Source: Rhodanobacter sp. PCA2
Lineage (GTDB): Bacteria > Pseudomonadota > Gammaproteobacteria > Xanthomonadales > Rhodanobacteraceae
Assembly: GCF_013620825.1 (NCBI RefSeq)
Contig: NZ_NJIC01000053.1
Span: 1-60,236 of the forward strand
Reading direction: 5' to 3'
DNA: 60,236 bases
Part shown: positions 17,260-25,857 of the stretch, piece by piece
How positions within the stretch are numbered: the stretch's first letter is position 1
How the letters are laid out: the number at the start of each line of letters is the position of its first letter
Program-made: the position numbers and the translations under genes
Notes under the pieces: generated by a model
What the model was told of the DNA's origin: nothing
Database searches by the model: none
Seen by the model: the letters and a program-made list of their open reading frames with translations, nothing else

Positions 17260-18453
17260 TCAGACGCCTTCCCCACCCCGGTGCACGTCGTGGGTGACGA
17301 ACGGGCGCGCCGGGCCCGGCGGTTCCAGCCACTGCGGGTGCGACAGCGTGTGGTGCATGTCCGCGAGGCCGCTGTGCCAGTGTTCCTGCATGCTGCCGAT
17401 GCTGAACTCGAAATCCTTGTAATGGCCTTCGTACGGCTTGTCGCGGTAGATCAGGTGGATCAGGTTGGTGCGCGCGCAGGACGCGGCCGCCTCGGCGCGG
17501 CGGTAGGCGGGGTCGCCGCGGCGCGCGGCCGGCACCAGCGCCATCAGGTCGTGCAGCAGGCGCTGCTGTTCCTGCATCAGGCGCATGTACTCGGTGATCA
17601 TGCGGGTGCGGCTGGAATACTGGATGTCCTTGCTGCGCTCGGCGACGCCGCCCATGTCGCGCGGCAGCGGTCCCTGCGCGCTCCACAGATCGACCTGGAA
17701 GATCAGCGCGTCGCTGCTGCTCCGTCCGGTCAGGACCTTGTACAGCGGCGTGTTGGAGACCATGCCGCCGTCCCAGTAGTACTCGCCGCCGATCTCCACG
17801 GCGGGAAAGCCGGGCGGCAGCGCACCGGAGGCCATGAAGTGCTCGGCGCGCAGCGGCCCCTGCGTATTGTCGAAATAGGCGAAGTTGCCGGTGCGCACGT
17901 TCACCGCGCCCACCGAGACGCGCATGGCGCGCGCATCGTTGATGCGGTCGAAATCCGCCAGCCGCTCCAGCGTCGCGCGCAGCGGCGCCGTCTCGTACCA
18001 GCTCGCCGTGACCGGGGCCGGATGCGACTGCAGGAAGGGCGGCGGCATGCGCGGCACGAAGAAACCCGCCTGCCCCTCGGTCAGCGCCCGCCACGCCGCC
18101 CATGCGCTGAAGCCGTTCTGCACGGGCACCGGCCAGTCCGAGCTGTCGAACGCGGGAAGGGCCGGGAGCGCCGGCAGCAGCGCCGACTGGCAGATCGTGC
18201 TCCAGAATTCCTGCAGGCGCTCGACGCGCTTCTCCGGCGGATTGCCGGCGATGATCGCCGCATTCAGCGCGCCGATCGAGATGCCGGCGATCCAGTTGGG
18301 GTGCACGCCAGCCTCGGCCATCGCCTGGTACACGCCTGCCTGGTAGGCGCCCAGCGCACCGCCGCCCTGCAGCACCAGCGCGACGATCGGGTAAGTCTGC
18401 CCGACCGCCTCGGCAAGCGTCGGCGCGGCCGTCCTGTTCTTTCCGCCAGCCAT
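17260..18453 (-). CDS. Patatin-like phospholipase
   Basis: A 397-residue lipid acyl hydrolase. It shows the oxyanion loop GGGALGAYQAG near residue 30, the nucleophile elbow GISIG near residue 60 and the dyad Asp in DGGMV, so the Ser-Asp dyad is intact. No signal peptide is visible. It lies 4 bp downstream of acetoacetate decarboxylase in the same direction, with 3-hydroxybutyrate dehydrogenase next. The three probably form one operon handling stored polyester or ketone-body carbon; the direct substrate of this member (phospholipid or polyhydroxybutyrate oligomers) is unknown. Confidence 0.88.
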   Translation of the reverse strand: MAGGKNRTAAPTLAEAVGQTYPIVALVLQGGGALGAYQAGVYQAMAEAGVHPNWIAGISIGALNAAIIAGNPPEKRVERLQEFWSTICQSALLPALPALPAFDSSDWPVPVQNGFSAWAAWRALTEGQAGFFVPRMPPPFLQSHPAPVTASWYETAPLRATLERLADFDRINDARAMRVSVGAVNVRTGNFAYFDNTQGPLRAEHFMASGALPPGFPAVEIGGEYYWDGGMVSNTPLYKVLTGRSSSDALIFQVDLWSAQGPLPRDMGGVAERSKDIQYSSRTRMITEYMRLMQEQQRLLHDLMALVPAARRGDPAYRRAEAAASCARTNLIHLIYRDKPYEGHYKDFEFSIGSMQEHWHSGLADMHHTLSHPQWLEPPGPARPFVTHDVHRGGEGV

Positions 18454-18457
18454 GCGC

Positions 18458-19201
18458 TCAACCCTCCGCCAGGTAATCGTGCACCACCGTGCCCAGTTCC
18501 AGCGTGAGGTCGGTGATGTAGTGCACGGCCGATTCCACCTTGAGCACCGGCAGGTCGGCCACCGGCGCCAGCGCGTGCGGGTGCAGCTCCAGCGAGGCCG
18601 GCCCGGTCCAGGCGCCCTTGAGCGCGACGTTGCTGGTGAAGTAGCGGACCAGCTCGCAGATGCGCGGCGTGCCGTCCACGTGCGGGATGATCTTCAGCAG
18701 GTAGTTCGGCGCGGCGAGGCCGGCGAGCACGGCGGCATGGTCCGCCGCGCGATGCTTGAAGCCCATGGTGGCCTTGGCCACGCGCACCTTGCCGTAATCC
18801 AGCGTGCCGACCAGGGTGTCGATCTCGGTTTCCAGCACCGGGCTGGCGAGTTTCTTCGGGAAGCCCCACAGCTCGCGGCCGCCGGCGATCGGCGGATGGT
18901 CGTCGAGGTACATCGAGTGCACGTAGCCGCCGCGCTCGCCGCGGAAGCTCACCGGGATCACCTGGCCGGATTCGGTGTAGTCGCCGAAGCCGGTGGAGTC
19001 CGGCATGCGGATGAATTCGTACCTGACCAGCGGCTCGGCGACTTCGAGCGGCTCGGGCACCACCGCGCGCAGTGCGTCGGGGTCGGTGCGGTAGGTGACG
19101 ACCAGGAACTCGCGGTTGACGAAGCGGTACGGTCCCGGCGGGAAGGCCGGGCTGGTCAGCGGCATGGCGAAGGCGTTCGCCTTCACGTCGGCGATCTTCA
19201 T
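18458..19201 (-). CDS. adc: Acetoacetate decarboxylase
   Basis: Decarboxylates acetoacetate to acetone and CO2 using a Schiff-base lysine. The 247-residue protein matches the family in length. It contains [10 protein letters not shown], whose adjacent lysines carry the reactive residue and the one lowering its pKa, and conserved Arg/Glu in [12 protein letters not shown]. It sits between 3-hydroxybutyrate dehydrogenase (which makes acetoacetate) and a patatin gene. Some family members are decarboxylase-like proteins with other substrates, but the active-site lysines and context favour the named activity. Confidence 0.9.
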   Translation of the reverse strand: MKIADVKANAFAMPLTSPAFPPGPYRFVNREFLVVTYRTDPDALRAVVPEPLEVAEPLVRYEFIRMPDSTGFGDYTESGQVIPVSFRGERGGYVHSMYLDDHPPIAGGRELWGFPKKLASPVLETEIDTLVGTLDYGKVRVAKATMGFKHRAADHAAVLAGLAAPNYLLKIIPHVDGTPRICELVRYFTSNVALKGAWTGPASLELHPHALAPVADLPVLKVESAVHYITDLTLELGTVVHDYLAEG

Positions 19202-19277
19202 GGGCGTTTCCTCGTGGCGCTGCGGCGGGCGTGCGCCGTCCGGCGCACGCAGCGGGTATGGCGCGGGAAAACGCGGC

Positions 19278-20063
19278 TTACTGCATGTACCAGCCGTGGC
19301 TCACCACGAAGCTCTGCCCGGTCAGCGCGGCCGACGGGAAGGTGGCGAGGTAGAGCGCGGTCTGCGCGATGTCGTCGACCGTGGTGAACACGCCGTCCAC
19401 GGTGTCCTTCAGCATCACGTTCTTGATCACGTCGGCCTCGCTGATGCCCAGCTCCCTGGCCTGCTCGGGAATCTGCTTCTCCACCAGCGGCGTGCGCACG
19501 AAGCCGGGGCAGATCACGTGCGAGCGCACGTTGTGCTCGGCGCCTTCCTTCGCCAGCGTGCGCGCCAGGCCCAGCAGGCCGTGCTTGGCCGCCACGTAGG
19601 GCGCCTTGAGCTTGGACGCTTCGTGCGAATGCACCGAGCCCATGTAGATCACGATGCCGCCGCGGTTGCCCTGGTACATGTGGCGCAGCGCGGCGCGGGT
19701 GGTGAGGAAGCCGCCGTCGAGGTGGATCGCCAGCATCTTCTTCCAGTCGGCGTAGCTGAACTGGTCGATCGGGTTGATGATCTGCACGCCTGCGTTGGAG
19801 ATCAGGATGTCCAGCGCGCCGAAGGTGGCGACCACCTTGTCGGTGCCCGCATCCACCGCGGCCTCGTCGGTGACGTCCATCGCGATGCCGATGGCCTTGC
19901 CGCCCGCGGCGTTGATCTCGGCCGCCGCCGCATCCGCCGCCTGCTGGTTGATGTCGCAGATCGCCACCTTGGCGCCCTGCTTCGCGTACAGCTCCGCGAT
20001 CGCCTTGCCGATGCCGCTGGCCGCGCCGGTGATGAGGGCCACCTTGCCGTCGAGACTGCTCAT
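19278..20063 (-). CDS. bdhA: D-3-hydroxybutyrate dehydrogenase
   Basis: NAD-dependent oxidation of D-3-hydroxybutyrate to acetoacetate, the step after polyhydroxybutyrate depolymerisation. The 261-residue SDR has GAASGIG near residue 13, NAGVQ, the catalytic Ser in GSVHSHEA and [24 protein letters not shown] is typical of this subfamily. The start has an AAGGAG site 9 bases upstream. It is the first gene of the bdh-adc-patatin cluster and has an inverted repeat over its predicted -35 region, so it is probably regulated. Confidence 0.92.
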   Translation of the reverse strand: MSSLDGKVALITGAASGIGKAIAELYAKQGAKVAICDINQQAADAAAAEINAAGGKAIGIAMDVTDEAAVDAGTDKVVATFGALDILISNAGVQIINPIDQFSYADWKKMLAIHLDGGFLTTRAALRHMYQGNRGGIVIYMGSVHSHEASKLKAPYVAAKHGLLGLARTLAKEGAEHNVRSHVICPGFVRTPLVEKQIPEQARELGISEADVIKNVMLKDTVDGVFTTVDDIAQTALYLATFPSAALTGQSFVVSHGWYMQ

Positions 20064-20090
20064 GATGCTGCTCCTTGTGGGGGAAATCGC

Positions 20091-20132
20091 ATTGTAGGGA
20101 ACAGGTATGACTGCACTATCGGGCTTTAGTGC
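20091..20132 (-). promoter_or_regulatory. bdhA promoter with a candidate operator
   Basis: On the minus strand a -10 TACAAT (20096-20091) lies about 28 bp before the bdhA ATG. The expected -35 position falls inside a perfect inverted repeat, GCACTA (20113-20118), 8 bp, TAGTGC (20127-20132). A regulator bound here would block the polymerase or replace the weak -35. The binding protein is unknown. Confidence 0.45.
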
Positions 20133-20177
20133 GACGCAAGATCCTTCTCTCCCGCACGCGGGAGGAAACGCGGCGGC

Positions 20178-22064
20178 TCAACCTTCCTCGGCGAGGTAGG
20201 TATAGGCGGTGAGGCCACCGTCCAGCGCGCGGTACAACTGCTCCGCCGCATCGCCCGCGATCCCCGCGGCGGCGATGCGCTCGCGGTAGCTGGCGCGCAG
20301 CACGGCGAGGTCGTAGCCCACGTAGTCCAGCATCAGGTCGGTGGTGTCGCCGCGGCGCTTGTGCGCAAAGACATGCGAGTCGCCGGCTACGCGCACGTTC
20401 ACTGCATCGGTGTCGCCGAACAGGTTGTGGATGTCGCCGAGCGTCTCCTGGTAGGCGCCCACCATGAAGATGCCGAGGCGGTAGCTCTCGCCGTGCTTCA
20501 GCGCGTGCAGCGGCAGCGAGACGTCCACGCCCTCGGCGTCGACGTAGTGGTCGATGCGGCCGTCAGAGTCGCAGGTGAGGTCGACGATCGCGCCGCGCCG
20601 CGTGGGCTGCTCGTCCAGCCGCGCGATCGGCGCGATCGGGAAGATCTGCTCGATCGCCCAGATGTCGGGCACCGATTCGAACACCGAGAAGTTGACGAAG
20701 TACTTGTCCACCAGCTTCTCGTCCAGCTCGTCCAGCGCGGCGCGATGCGAGCGTTCGCCGGGCAGCAGGCGCGCGCGCACCGCGTTGGCGATGGCGTAGT
20801 ACATCTCGTCCAGCCGCGCGCGGTCGGTCAGCGCGAGCTGGCCCAGCGCGTACAGCGCCTGGCCTTCGGCAAGGTGGTGCTGGGCCTCGTGGAACAGTTC
20901 CAGCGCGGGGCGCTGGTCGAGTTCGGCGTGCACCTCGCGCAGGCGGCGCAGCACGGCCGGCTCGTCGTCGCGCGGGGCGGAGATCGCGCCCTGCGGCACC
21001 TCCTCCACCTCGCTCACGTTGACCACCAGCACGGCGTGGTGCGCGGTCATCGCGCGGCCGGCCTCGGTGAGGATGTGCGGGGCCTTCAGGCCTTCCGCCT
21101 CCACCGCCTCGGCCAGCGACTGCACGATGGTGGCGGCGTACTGCTCGATCGAATAGTTGATCGAGTTGTGGCTGCGCGAGCGAGAGCCTTCGTAATCCAC
21201 GCCCAGGCCGCCGCCCACGTCCACGATCTCCAGCGGCACGCCCATGCGGGTGAGCTCGACGAAATAGCGCGTGGCCTCGCGCATGCCGTTGGCGATGTCG
21301 CGCACGTTGGAGATCTGCGAGCCCATGTGGAAGTGCTGCAGCTTCAGCGCGTGCTTGAGCCCGGCCTTGTCCAGCCGCCCGATGAGGGTGAGCACCTGCG
21401 CGGGCGACAGGCCGAACTTGCCCTTGTCGCCGCCGGTGTTCTGCCACTTGCCGGCGCCGATGGAGGCGAGGCGCACGCGCACGCCGAGCAGCGGCTCCAC
21501 GTCCAGCGCCTTCGCCTCGGCGAACACGTGGTCCAGCTCGGAGAGCTTCTCGATCACGATGTGCACGCGCAGGCCGAGCTTCTTGCCGATCAGCGCGAGG
21601 CGGATGTATTCGCGGTCCTTGTAGCCGTTGCAGACCACGATGGAGCCGGGCCGGGCCATCGCCAGCACCGCCATCAGTTCGGGCTTGGAGCCGGCCTCCA
21701 GGCCGAAGCCCTCGGTGCCCGCGGCCACCAGCTCGCCGGCCACGCCGCGCTGCTGGTTCACCTTGATCGGGTAGATGGCGGTGTAGCCGGCGCCGTAGCT
21801 CCACTCGGCGATGGCCTTGGCGAACGCGGCCTGCAGCCGGGCCAGGCGGTCGGCGAGGATGTCCGGGAAGCGCACCAGCAGCGGCAGGCGCAGGCCTTCG
21901 GCGCGGGCGCGCTCGACGATGGCCGGCAGCGACAGCGCCGGGCCGCGCGCGCCCTGCGGACGCACCGCGATCTCGCCGGCCTCGTTGACATCGACGTAGC
22001 CGTCGCCCCAGTGGGCAACGGCGTAGGTGTGGCGGGCGTCAGCGACGGTCCAGGGCTTCGACAT
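20178..22064 (-). CDS. speA: Biosynthetic arginine decarboxylase
   Basis: A PLP enzyme converting arginine to agmatine, the entry to putrescine and spermidine. The 628-residue product has the alanine-racemase-like barrel, with the PLP lysine in YPIKVNQQ near the N-terminus, the Gly-rich phosphate loop VDVGGGLGVDYEGS and the C-terminal beta domain. Length matches the SpeA family. The ATG at 22064 has AAGGAG 9 bases upstream. It is divergent from speE, with only about 200 bp between the start codons. Confidence 0.95.
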   Translation of the reverse strand: MSKPWTVADARHTYAVAHWGDGYVDVNEAGEIAVRPQGARGPALSLPAIVERARAEGLRLPLLVRFPDILADRLARLQAAFAKAIAEWSYGAGYTAIYPIKVNQQRGVAGELVAAGTEGFGLEAGSKPELMAVLAMARPGSIVVCNGYKDREYIRLALIGKKLGLRVHIVIEKLSELDHVFAEAKALDVEPLLGVRVRLASIGAGKWQNTGGDKGKFGLSPAQVLTLIGRLDKAGLKHALKLQHFHMGSQISNVRDIANGMREATRYFVELTRMGVPLEIVDVGGGLGVDYEGSRSRSHNSINYSIEQYAATIVQSLAEAVEAEGLKAPHILTEAGRAMTAHHAVLVVNVSEVEEVPQGAISAPRDDEPAVLRRLREVHAELDQRPALELFHEAQHHLAEGQALYALGQLALTDRARLDEMYYAIANAVRARLLPGERSHRAALDELDEKLVDKYFVNFSVFESVPDIWAIEQIFPIAPIARLDEQPTRRGAIVDLTCDSDGRIDHYVDAEGVDVSLPLHALKHGESYRLGIFMVGAYQETLGDIHNLFGDTDAVNVRVAGDSHVFAHKRRGDTTDLMLDYVGYDLAVLRASYRERIAAAGIAGDAAEQLYRALDGGLTAYTYLAEEG

Positions 22065-22196
22065 GGGGGGTCTCCTTGCGGGAAGGCATGTCGTCGCAGC
22101 GGCGAGCCTTGACGCGGGGAAGCACGATGGGCCGGAAGCCTCGCACGCCGCGGGGCCGATCATGCCGGCCGGGGCGCATCGCGCACCGGAAAGGCC

Positions 22197-22232
22197 ATTG
22201 TAACAGCCCATTCGCGACAGCTCGGCTACAAT
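22197..22232. promoter_or_regulatory. Overlapping divergent promoters of speA and speE
   Basis: TACAAT occurs on the minus strand at 22202-22197 (speA) and on the plus strand at 22227-22232 (speE). The two -10 elements are 24 bp apart, so the -35 regions overlap and both promoters could be controlled from one site. Neither -35 is close to consensus, suggesting activator dependence. Confidence 0.4.
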
Positions 22233-22270
22233 GACCGGCCTTGTCACGCGCCCATCCGCCAGGAACACCC

Positions 22271-23125
22271 ATGTCGCAGCAGATCAGCTGGTTCACCGAG
22301 GCCCACCAGGCTTCCGGCTCCTCCATCGGCTTCCGTACCGAGCAACTGCTGCACGCGGAGAAGACGCCGTTCCAGACCATCGAGATCCACCAGACCACGG
22401 ACTGGGGCAAGCTGATGGTGATCGACGGCTGCGTGATGCTCACCACCCGCGACAACTTCCTCTACCACGAGATGATGACCCACCCCGCGCTGTTCACCCA
22501 TGCGCGCGCCAAGCGCGTGGTGATCATCGGCGGCGGCGACTGCGGCACGCTGCGCGAGGTGCTCAAGCACGAGGAAGTGGAGCACGCCGTGCAGGTGGAG
22601 ATCGACGAGCGCGTGACCCGCCTCGCCGAGGAATACTTCCCCGAGCTGTGCGAGTCGAACGGCGACCCGCGCGCCGAGCTGCTGTTCATCGACGGCATCA
22701 AGTACATGGCCGAGGCCGAGCCGGAGTCGATCGACCTGGTGATCGTGGATTCCACCGATCCGGTGGGCCCCGCCGAAGGCCTGTTCAACGCCGCGTTCTA
22801 CGCGAGCTGCTTCAAGGCGCTGCGCCACGGCGGCCTGCTGGTGCAGCAGAGCGAATCGCCGCTGGCGCACCTGGAGCTGATCAAGTCGATGCGCGCCGCG
22901 ATGCGCACCGCCGGCTTCAACGCCGTGAAGACCCTGCCCTTCCCGCAACCCTGCTACCCCACCGGCTGGTGGAGCTGCACCATGGCGCGCAAGGGCGGCG
23001 ACCTCAGCGGCTTCCGCGAGCGCGGCGCGCTCAGCAAGAACTTCGCTACCCGCTACTACAACGCCGAGATCCACAAGGGCGCGCTGGCCCAGCCGGAGTT
23101 CATGCGCGAGGCGCTGGGCGAATAA
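22271..23125 (+). CDS. speE: Spermidine synthase
   Basis: Transfers aminopropyl from decarboxylated S-adenosylmethionine to putrescine. The 284-residue protein shows the family's LMVIDGCVMLTTRDNF strand, the nucleotide loop IIGGGDCGTLREV, and the catalytic DSTDPVGPAEGL. The ATG at 22271 has an AGGAA site 7 bases upstream. Paired with speA it gives the decarboxylation and aminopropylation ends of the pathway; agmatine-to-putrescine and speD genes are outside the window. Confidence 0.96.
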   Translation: MSQQISWFTEAHQASGSSIGFRTEQLLHAEKTPFQTIEIHQTTDWGKLMVIDGCVMLTTRDNFLYHEMMTHPALFTHARAKRVVIIGGGDCGTLREVLKHEEVEHAVQVEIDERVTRLAEEYFPELCESNGDPRAELLFIDGIKYMAEAEPESIDLVIVDSTDPVGPAEGLFNAAFYASCFKALRHGGLLVQQSESPLAHLELIKSMRAAMRTAGFNAVKTLPFPQPCYPTGWWSCTMARKGGDLSGFRERGALSKNFATRYYNAEIHKGALAQPEFMREALGE

Positions 23126-23170
23126 GGGGCGGAACCGGGCAACGCCGCGCGCCGAATCCCCGCCCCGGCT

Positions 23171-23365
23171 CTAGAACATCTTCGCCCGCTGCTTCGGCAG
23201 CAGCACCAGCGCCAGCGTCGCCAGCGGCCCGAACGGCACCGAGAGCAGGAACCACAGCAGCCCGCTGCGGTTCTTGCCTTGCGCCAGCCCCGCGTTGATC
23301 AGCGCCAGCGTGCCCCAGCCGGCGAACCAGGGCGCGCCCTCGGCGAAACTGGAAAAATGATTCAC
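23171..23365 (-). CDS. Small two-helix membrane protein
   Basis: A 64-residue hypothetical protein starting at GTG 23365, chosen because GGAGG lies 7 bases upstream; the longer frame to 23422 has no such site. Two hydrophobic segments (about 14-27 and 36-55) flank the polar loop QGKNRSG, and the tail is basic. Similar short proteins with a KNRS/GLLWF hairpin recur in Xanthomonadales and are sometimes mislabelled NusG-related. Function unknown. Confidence 0.7.
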   Translation of the reverse strand: MNHFSSFAEGAPWFAGWGTLALINAGLAQGKNRSGLLWFLLSVPFGPLATLALVLLPKQRAKMF

Positions 23366-23528
23366 TGCATGTCCTCCGGCCCCTGTGCTGTGGAGCGCGC
23401 CGGGCGCGCGAACGGGCCTCATCCTAGCAACCGTGGCCGCCGCCGGCGCGCGCAGGCTCAGTCGGCGTTCAGAGCATCCTCAACGGGGCGCCGCTAAGCT
23501 GGCGCCTCCGTTATCGATGGAGCACCCC

Positions 23529-24566
23529 ATGCGCGGATGGCATAGCCTCGCCCTTGCCGGCACCCTGGCGTTGATCGCCGCACCCGCGGCGCGCGCCGCC
23601 ACGCCCATGGCCGAGCCCGCCGCCGGTAATGCCCGCGAGCAGGCGCTGCAGGCGTTCCAGCACGACCTGGTCAGCGTGCTGGCGTTGCGCGCCACCGCGC
23701 AGCCGCTGCTGGGCGCCGCGCTGCTTGCCCGCCCGCTGCCGCAGCAGCCCAGGACCGGCAGCTTCCACGCGCTGATCAGCCGCGCCGCCGCGGCCAGCGA
23801 CGCCGGCCCCGCCGTGCAGTGGATGCGCCTGGCCGACTGCGACCCCAAGGGCGACGCCTGCCCGAACGCCGGCGCGCTGCGCAAGCTCACCGAGCTGGCG
23901 CCGGACAACGCCGCGGTGTGGCTGCTCAAGCTGGGCACGGACACCCGCAACATGAAGACCGAGGGCGCGCGCGCGGACCTGGCGAAAGCCGCGGACGCCA
24001 GGACCTACGACGACTACACCGGCAGCAGCCTGGCGGCGCTGGCCGAGGTGGTGGACGCGCTGCCGCCCCCGCCGGCCACGCAGGGCGCGGGCGGCCCGCT
24101 GGGCGTGCAGGCGCTGATCGTGCTCGGCAACGCCCGCATGCAGCCGCGGCCCGCGCTGCCGGTGGTGGCGCAGACCTGCGACAACGCGGGCGACGACGAC
24201 GCGCTCAAGGCCGACTGCCGCAAGCTGGGCAAGCTGCTGGAACTGGGCTCCAGCCCGCTCGCGCAATCGCTGGGCCTGCACCTGCGCGAAGTGCTGGGCG
24301 ACCCGGCGGAACAGGCCGGCGCGCACGAGCAGCGGCGCAACCTGATCTGGCAGGTGCAGAACTACTCGCAGCTGGCGCTGCGCGCCCAGGACGATCCCGC
24401 CCTGGCGCAGCGGCTGCTGGCCACCGCGAAACAGGGCGGCACCGAGATGAGCCAGATGATCGCGGTGCTGCGCGCCAGCGGCGTCTCCGTCACCGCGCCG
24501 GGTAGCTGGCAGCCGCCGGCCCCGGAGGCCGGGCAGGCCGCTCCCGCTCCGGCACACTCCCCATGA
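23529..24566 (+). CDS. Exported protein of unknown function
   Basis: A 345-residue protein with an N-terminal signal peptide (cleavage likely after ARA near residue 22). It is alanine-rich and mostly helical, with TPR-like character around LAPDNAAVWLLKL. Four cysteines are spaced as two pairs in the mature part (DCDPKGDAC, and TCDNAGDDDALKADC), suggesting periplasmic disulfides. A GATGGAG site precedes the ATG at 23529. I do not recognise a domain that gives a function. Confidence 0.75.
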   Translation: MRGWHSLALAGTLALIAAPAARAATPMAEPAAGNAREQALQAFQHDLVSVLALRATAQPLLGAALLARPLPQQPRTGSFHALISRAAAASDAGPAVQWMRLADCDPKGDACPNAGALRKLTELAPDNAAVWLLKLGTDTRNMKTEGARADLAKAADARTYDDYTGSSLAALAEVVDALPPPPATQGAGGPLGVQALIVLGNARMQPRPALPVVAQTCDNAGDDDALKADCRKLGKLLELGSSPLAQSLGLHLREVLGDPAEQAGAHEQRRNLIWQVQNYSQLALRAQDDPALAQRLLATAKQGGTEMSQMIAVLRASGVSVTAPGSWQPPAPEAGQAAPAPAHSP

Positions 24567-24615
24567 CCGGGAACACCGGTTAGGCTTGGCCCACCTTCGC
24601 GGAACGGGGCGACCC

Positions 24616-25251
24616 ATGCTTACGACGCTGGTGGCAAGCAGCAAGGGCGGTTGCGGCAAGAGCACGCTGGTGACGCAGCTGGCGTCGCACTGGGCACAGG
24701 CCGGCCAGAACACCGCCATCGTGGACGCCGACCGCCAGGGTTCCAGCTACCGCTGGGCCGGGCGGCGCCCCGACAACGTACCGGGCGTGCTGGGTCTGGA
24801 AGGCGGCCGCAAGGCGCTGCAGCGGGTGCCCCCGGACACCCGGCAGCTGCTGATCGACACCGCGGCCGGCTCCGGCGAGCGCGAGCTCGAGCCCTACATC
24901 GAGGAGGCCACGGTGCTGCTGGTGCCGGTGCTGCCGTCCAGCTTCGACCTCGACGCCACCACCCACTTCCTGGACGAGCTGCAGGCGATCAAGCGCATCC
25001 GCACCGGCAAGCTGCCGGTGGCGCTGGTGGCGAACCGCCTCAAGCCGTGGACCCGCGCCAGCCAGGAGGCGGTGGAGCGGCTGGCCGCCGAATCGCCGTT
25101 CCCGGTGGTCGCCCAGTTGCGCGACAGCCAGGCCTACGTGCTGCTCACCGCGCTGGGCAAGGGCATCTTCGATTACCAGTCCGAACAGGTGCGCAACCAC
25201 CAGGAGGACTGGAAACCGCTGCTGCGCTGGATCAAGCGCCACGCCGCCTGA
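24616..25251 (+). CDS. Orphan ParA/MinD-family ATPase
   Basis: A 211-residue ATPase with the deviant Walker A motif KGGCGKST at about 10-17, a switch I-like DADRQGSS near 41-48 and the Walker B region QLLIDTAAGSG. These are the marks of ParA-type positioning ATPases. No parB-like gene or partner is adjacent, so it is not a chromosome partition pair; orphan ParAs often place flagella, chemoreceptor arrays or other cargo. The ATG at 24616 was chosen over the in-frame ATG at 24586, which lies too far from a ribosome site. Confidence 0.85.
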   Translation: MLTTLVASSKGGCGKSTLVTQLASHWAQAGQNTAIVDADRQGSSYRWAGRRPDNVPGVLGLEGGRKALQRVPPDTRQLLIDTAAGSGERELEPYIEEATVLLVPVLPSSFDLDATTHFLDELQAIKRIRTGKLPVALVANRLKPWTRASQEAVERLAAESPFPVVAQLRDSQAYVLLTALGKGIFDYQSEQVRNHQEDWKPLLRWIKRHAA

Positions 25252-25288
25252 GCGCGCCGCGCCCACCTTTCACCGGAGTCTTCCATCC

Positions 25289-25762
25289 ATGCACGAACTG
25301 ATCCTGCTGCGCCACGCCGAGGCGGTGCCCGCCGAAGGCCACGGCAACGATCACCAGCGCCCGCTGAGCGAACACGGCCGGCGCGAGGCGCAAGACGCCG
25401 GCGCGTGGCTGGCCAAACACGGGGCGCGCCCGCTGCGCGCGCTGTGCTCGCCCGCCCGGCGCGCCGAGGAGACCGCGCAGCTGGCGCTGGCCGCGCTGGC
25501 CGACCCGCCGCCGCTGCAGCAGGCCGGCGAGATCTACGACGCCACGCCCGGCGAACTGCTGGCCCTGCTGGACCAGCACGCCGACGCCGGAACGGTGATG
25601 CTGGTGGGCCACAACCCCGGCATCGAACGGCTGGTGGCCCTGCTGGTGGAGGGCCGTTCCGACGAATTCCGCGGCATGCCGCCGGCGGGACTGGCGGTGC
25701 TGCACCTCAACGGCCCGCTGGAGCCCGCCAGCGCGCGGCTGGACGCGTTCTGGTCGCCCTGA
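25289..25762 (+). CDS. sixA: SixA-like histidine phosphatase
   Basis: A 157-residue member of the histidine phosphatase superfamily. The catalytic RH pair is in LLRHAEA at residues 7-9, the second conserved Arg is in CSPARRAEETA, and the distal His is in LVGHNPG. Short SixA proteins dephosphorylate HPt domains of phosphorelays or the nitrogen-PTS protein NPr. A ribosome site (CGGAG) lies upstream. The target here is unknown; the gene follows the ParA-like gene by 37 bp. Confidence 0.87.
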   Translation: MHELILLRHAEAVPAEGHGNDHQRPLSEHGRREAQDAGAWLAKHGARPLRALCSPARRAEETAQLALAALADPPPLQQAGEIYDATPGELLALLDQHADAGTVMLVGHNPGIERLVALLVEGRSDEFRGMPPAGLAVLHLNGPLEPASARLDAFWSP

Positions 25763-25857
25763 TCCGCCGATCCCGCGGCAACGGCGCGCGGGCGACGGAA
25801 CGGAAGGCCCCGGAGGCTGTCCCAACGCGGCCCCTCCCGGGGCACGATGCCCCGCCC

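Noticed and set aside
17281-18507. A 400-codon plus frame opposite the patatin gene
   Set aside because: It is antisense to a gene with intact catalytic motifs; composition is His/Arg/Val-rich as in other shadows.
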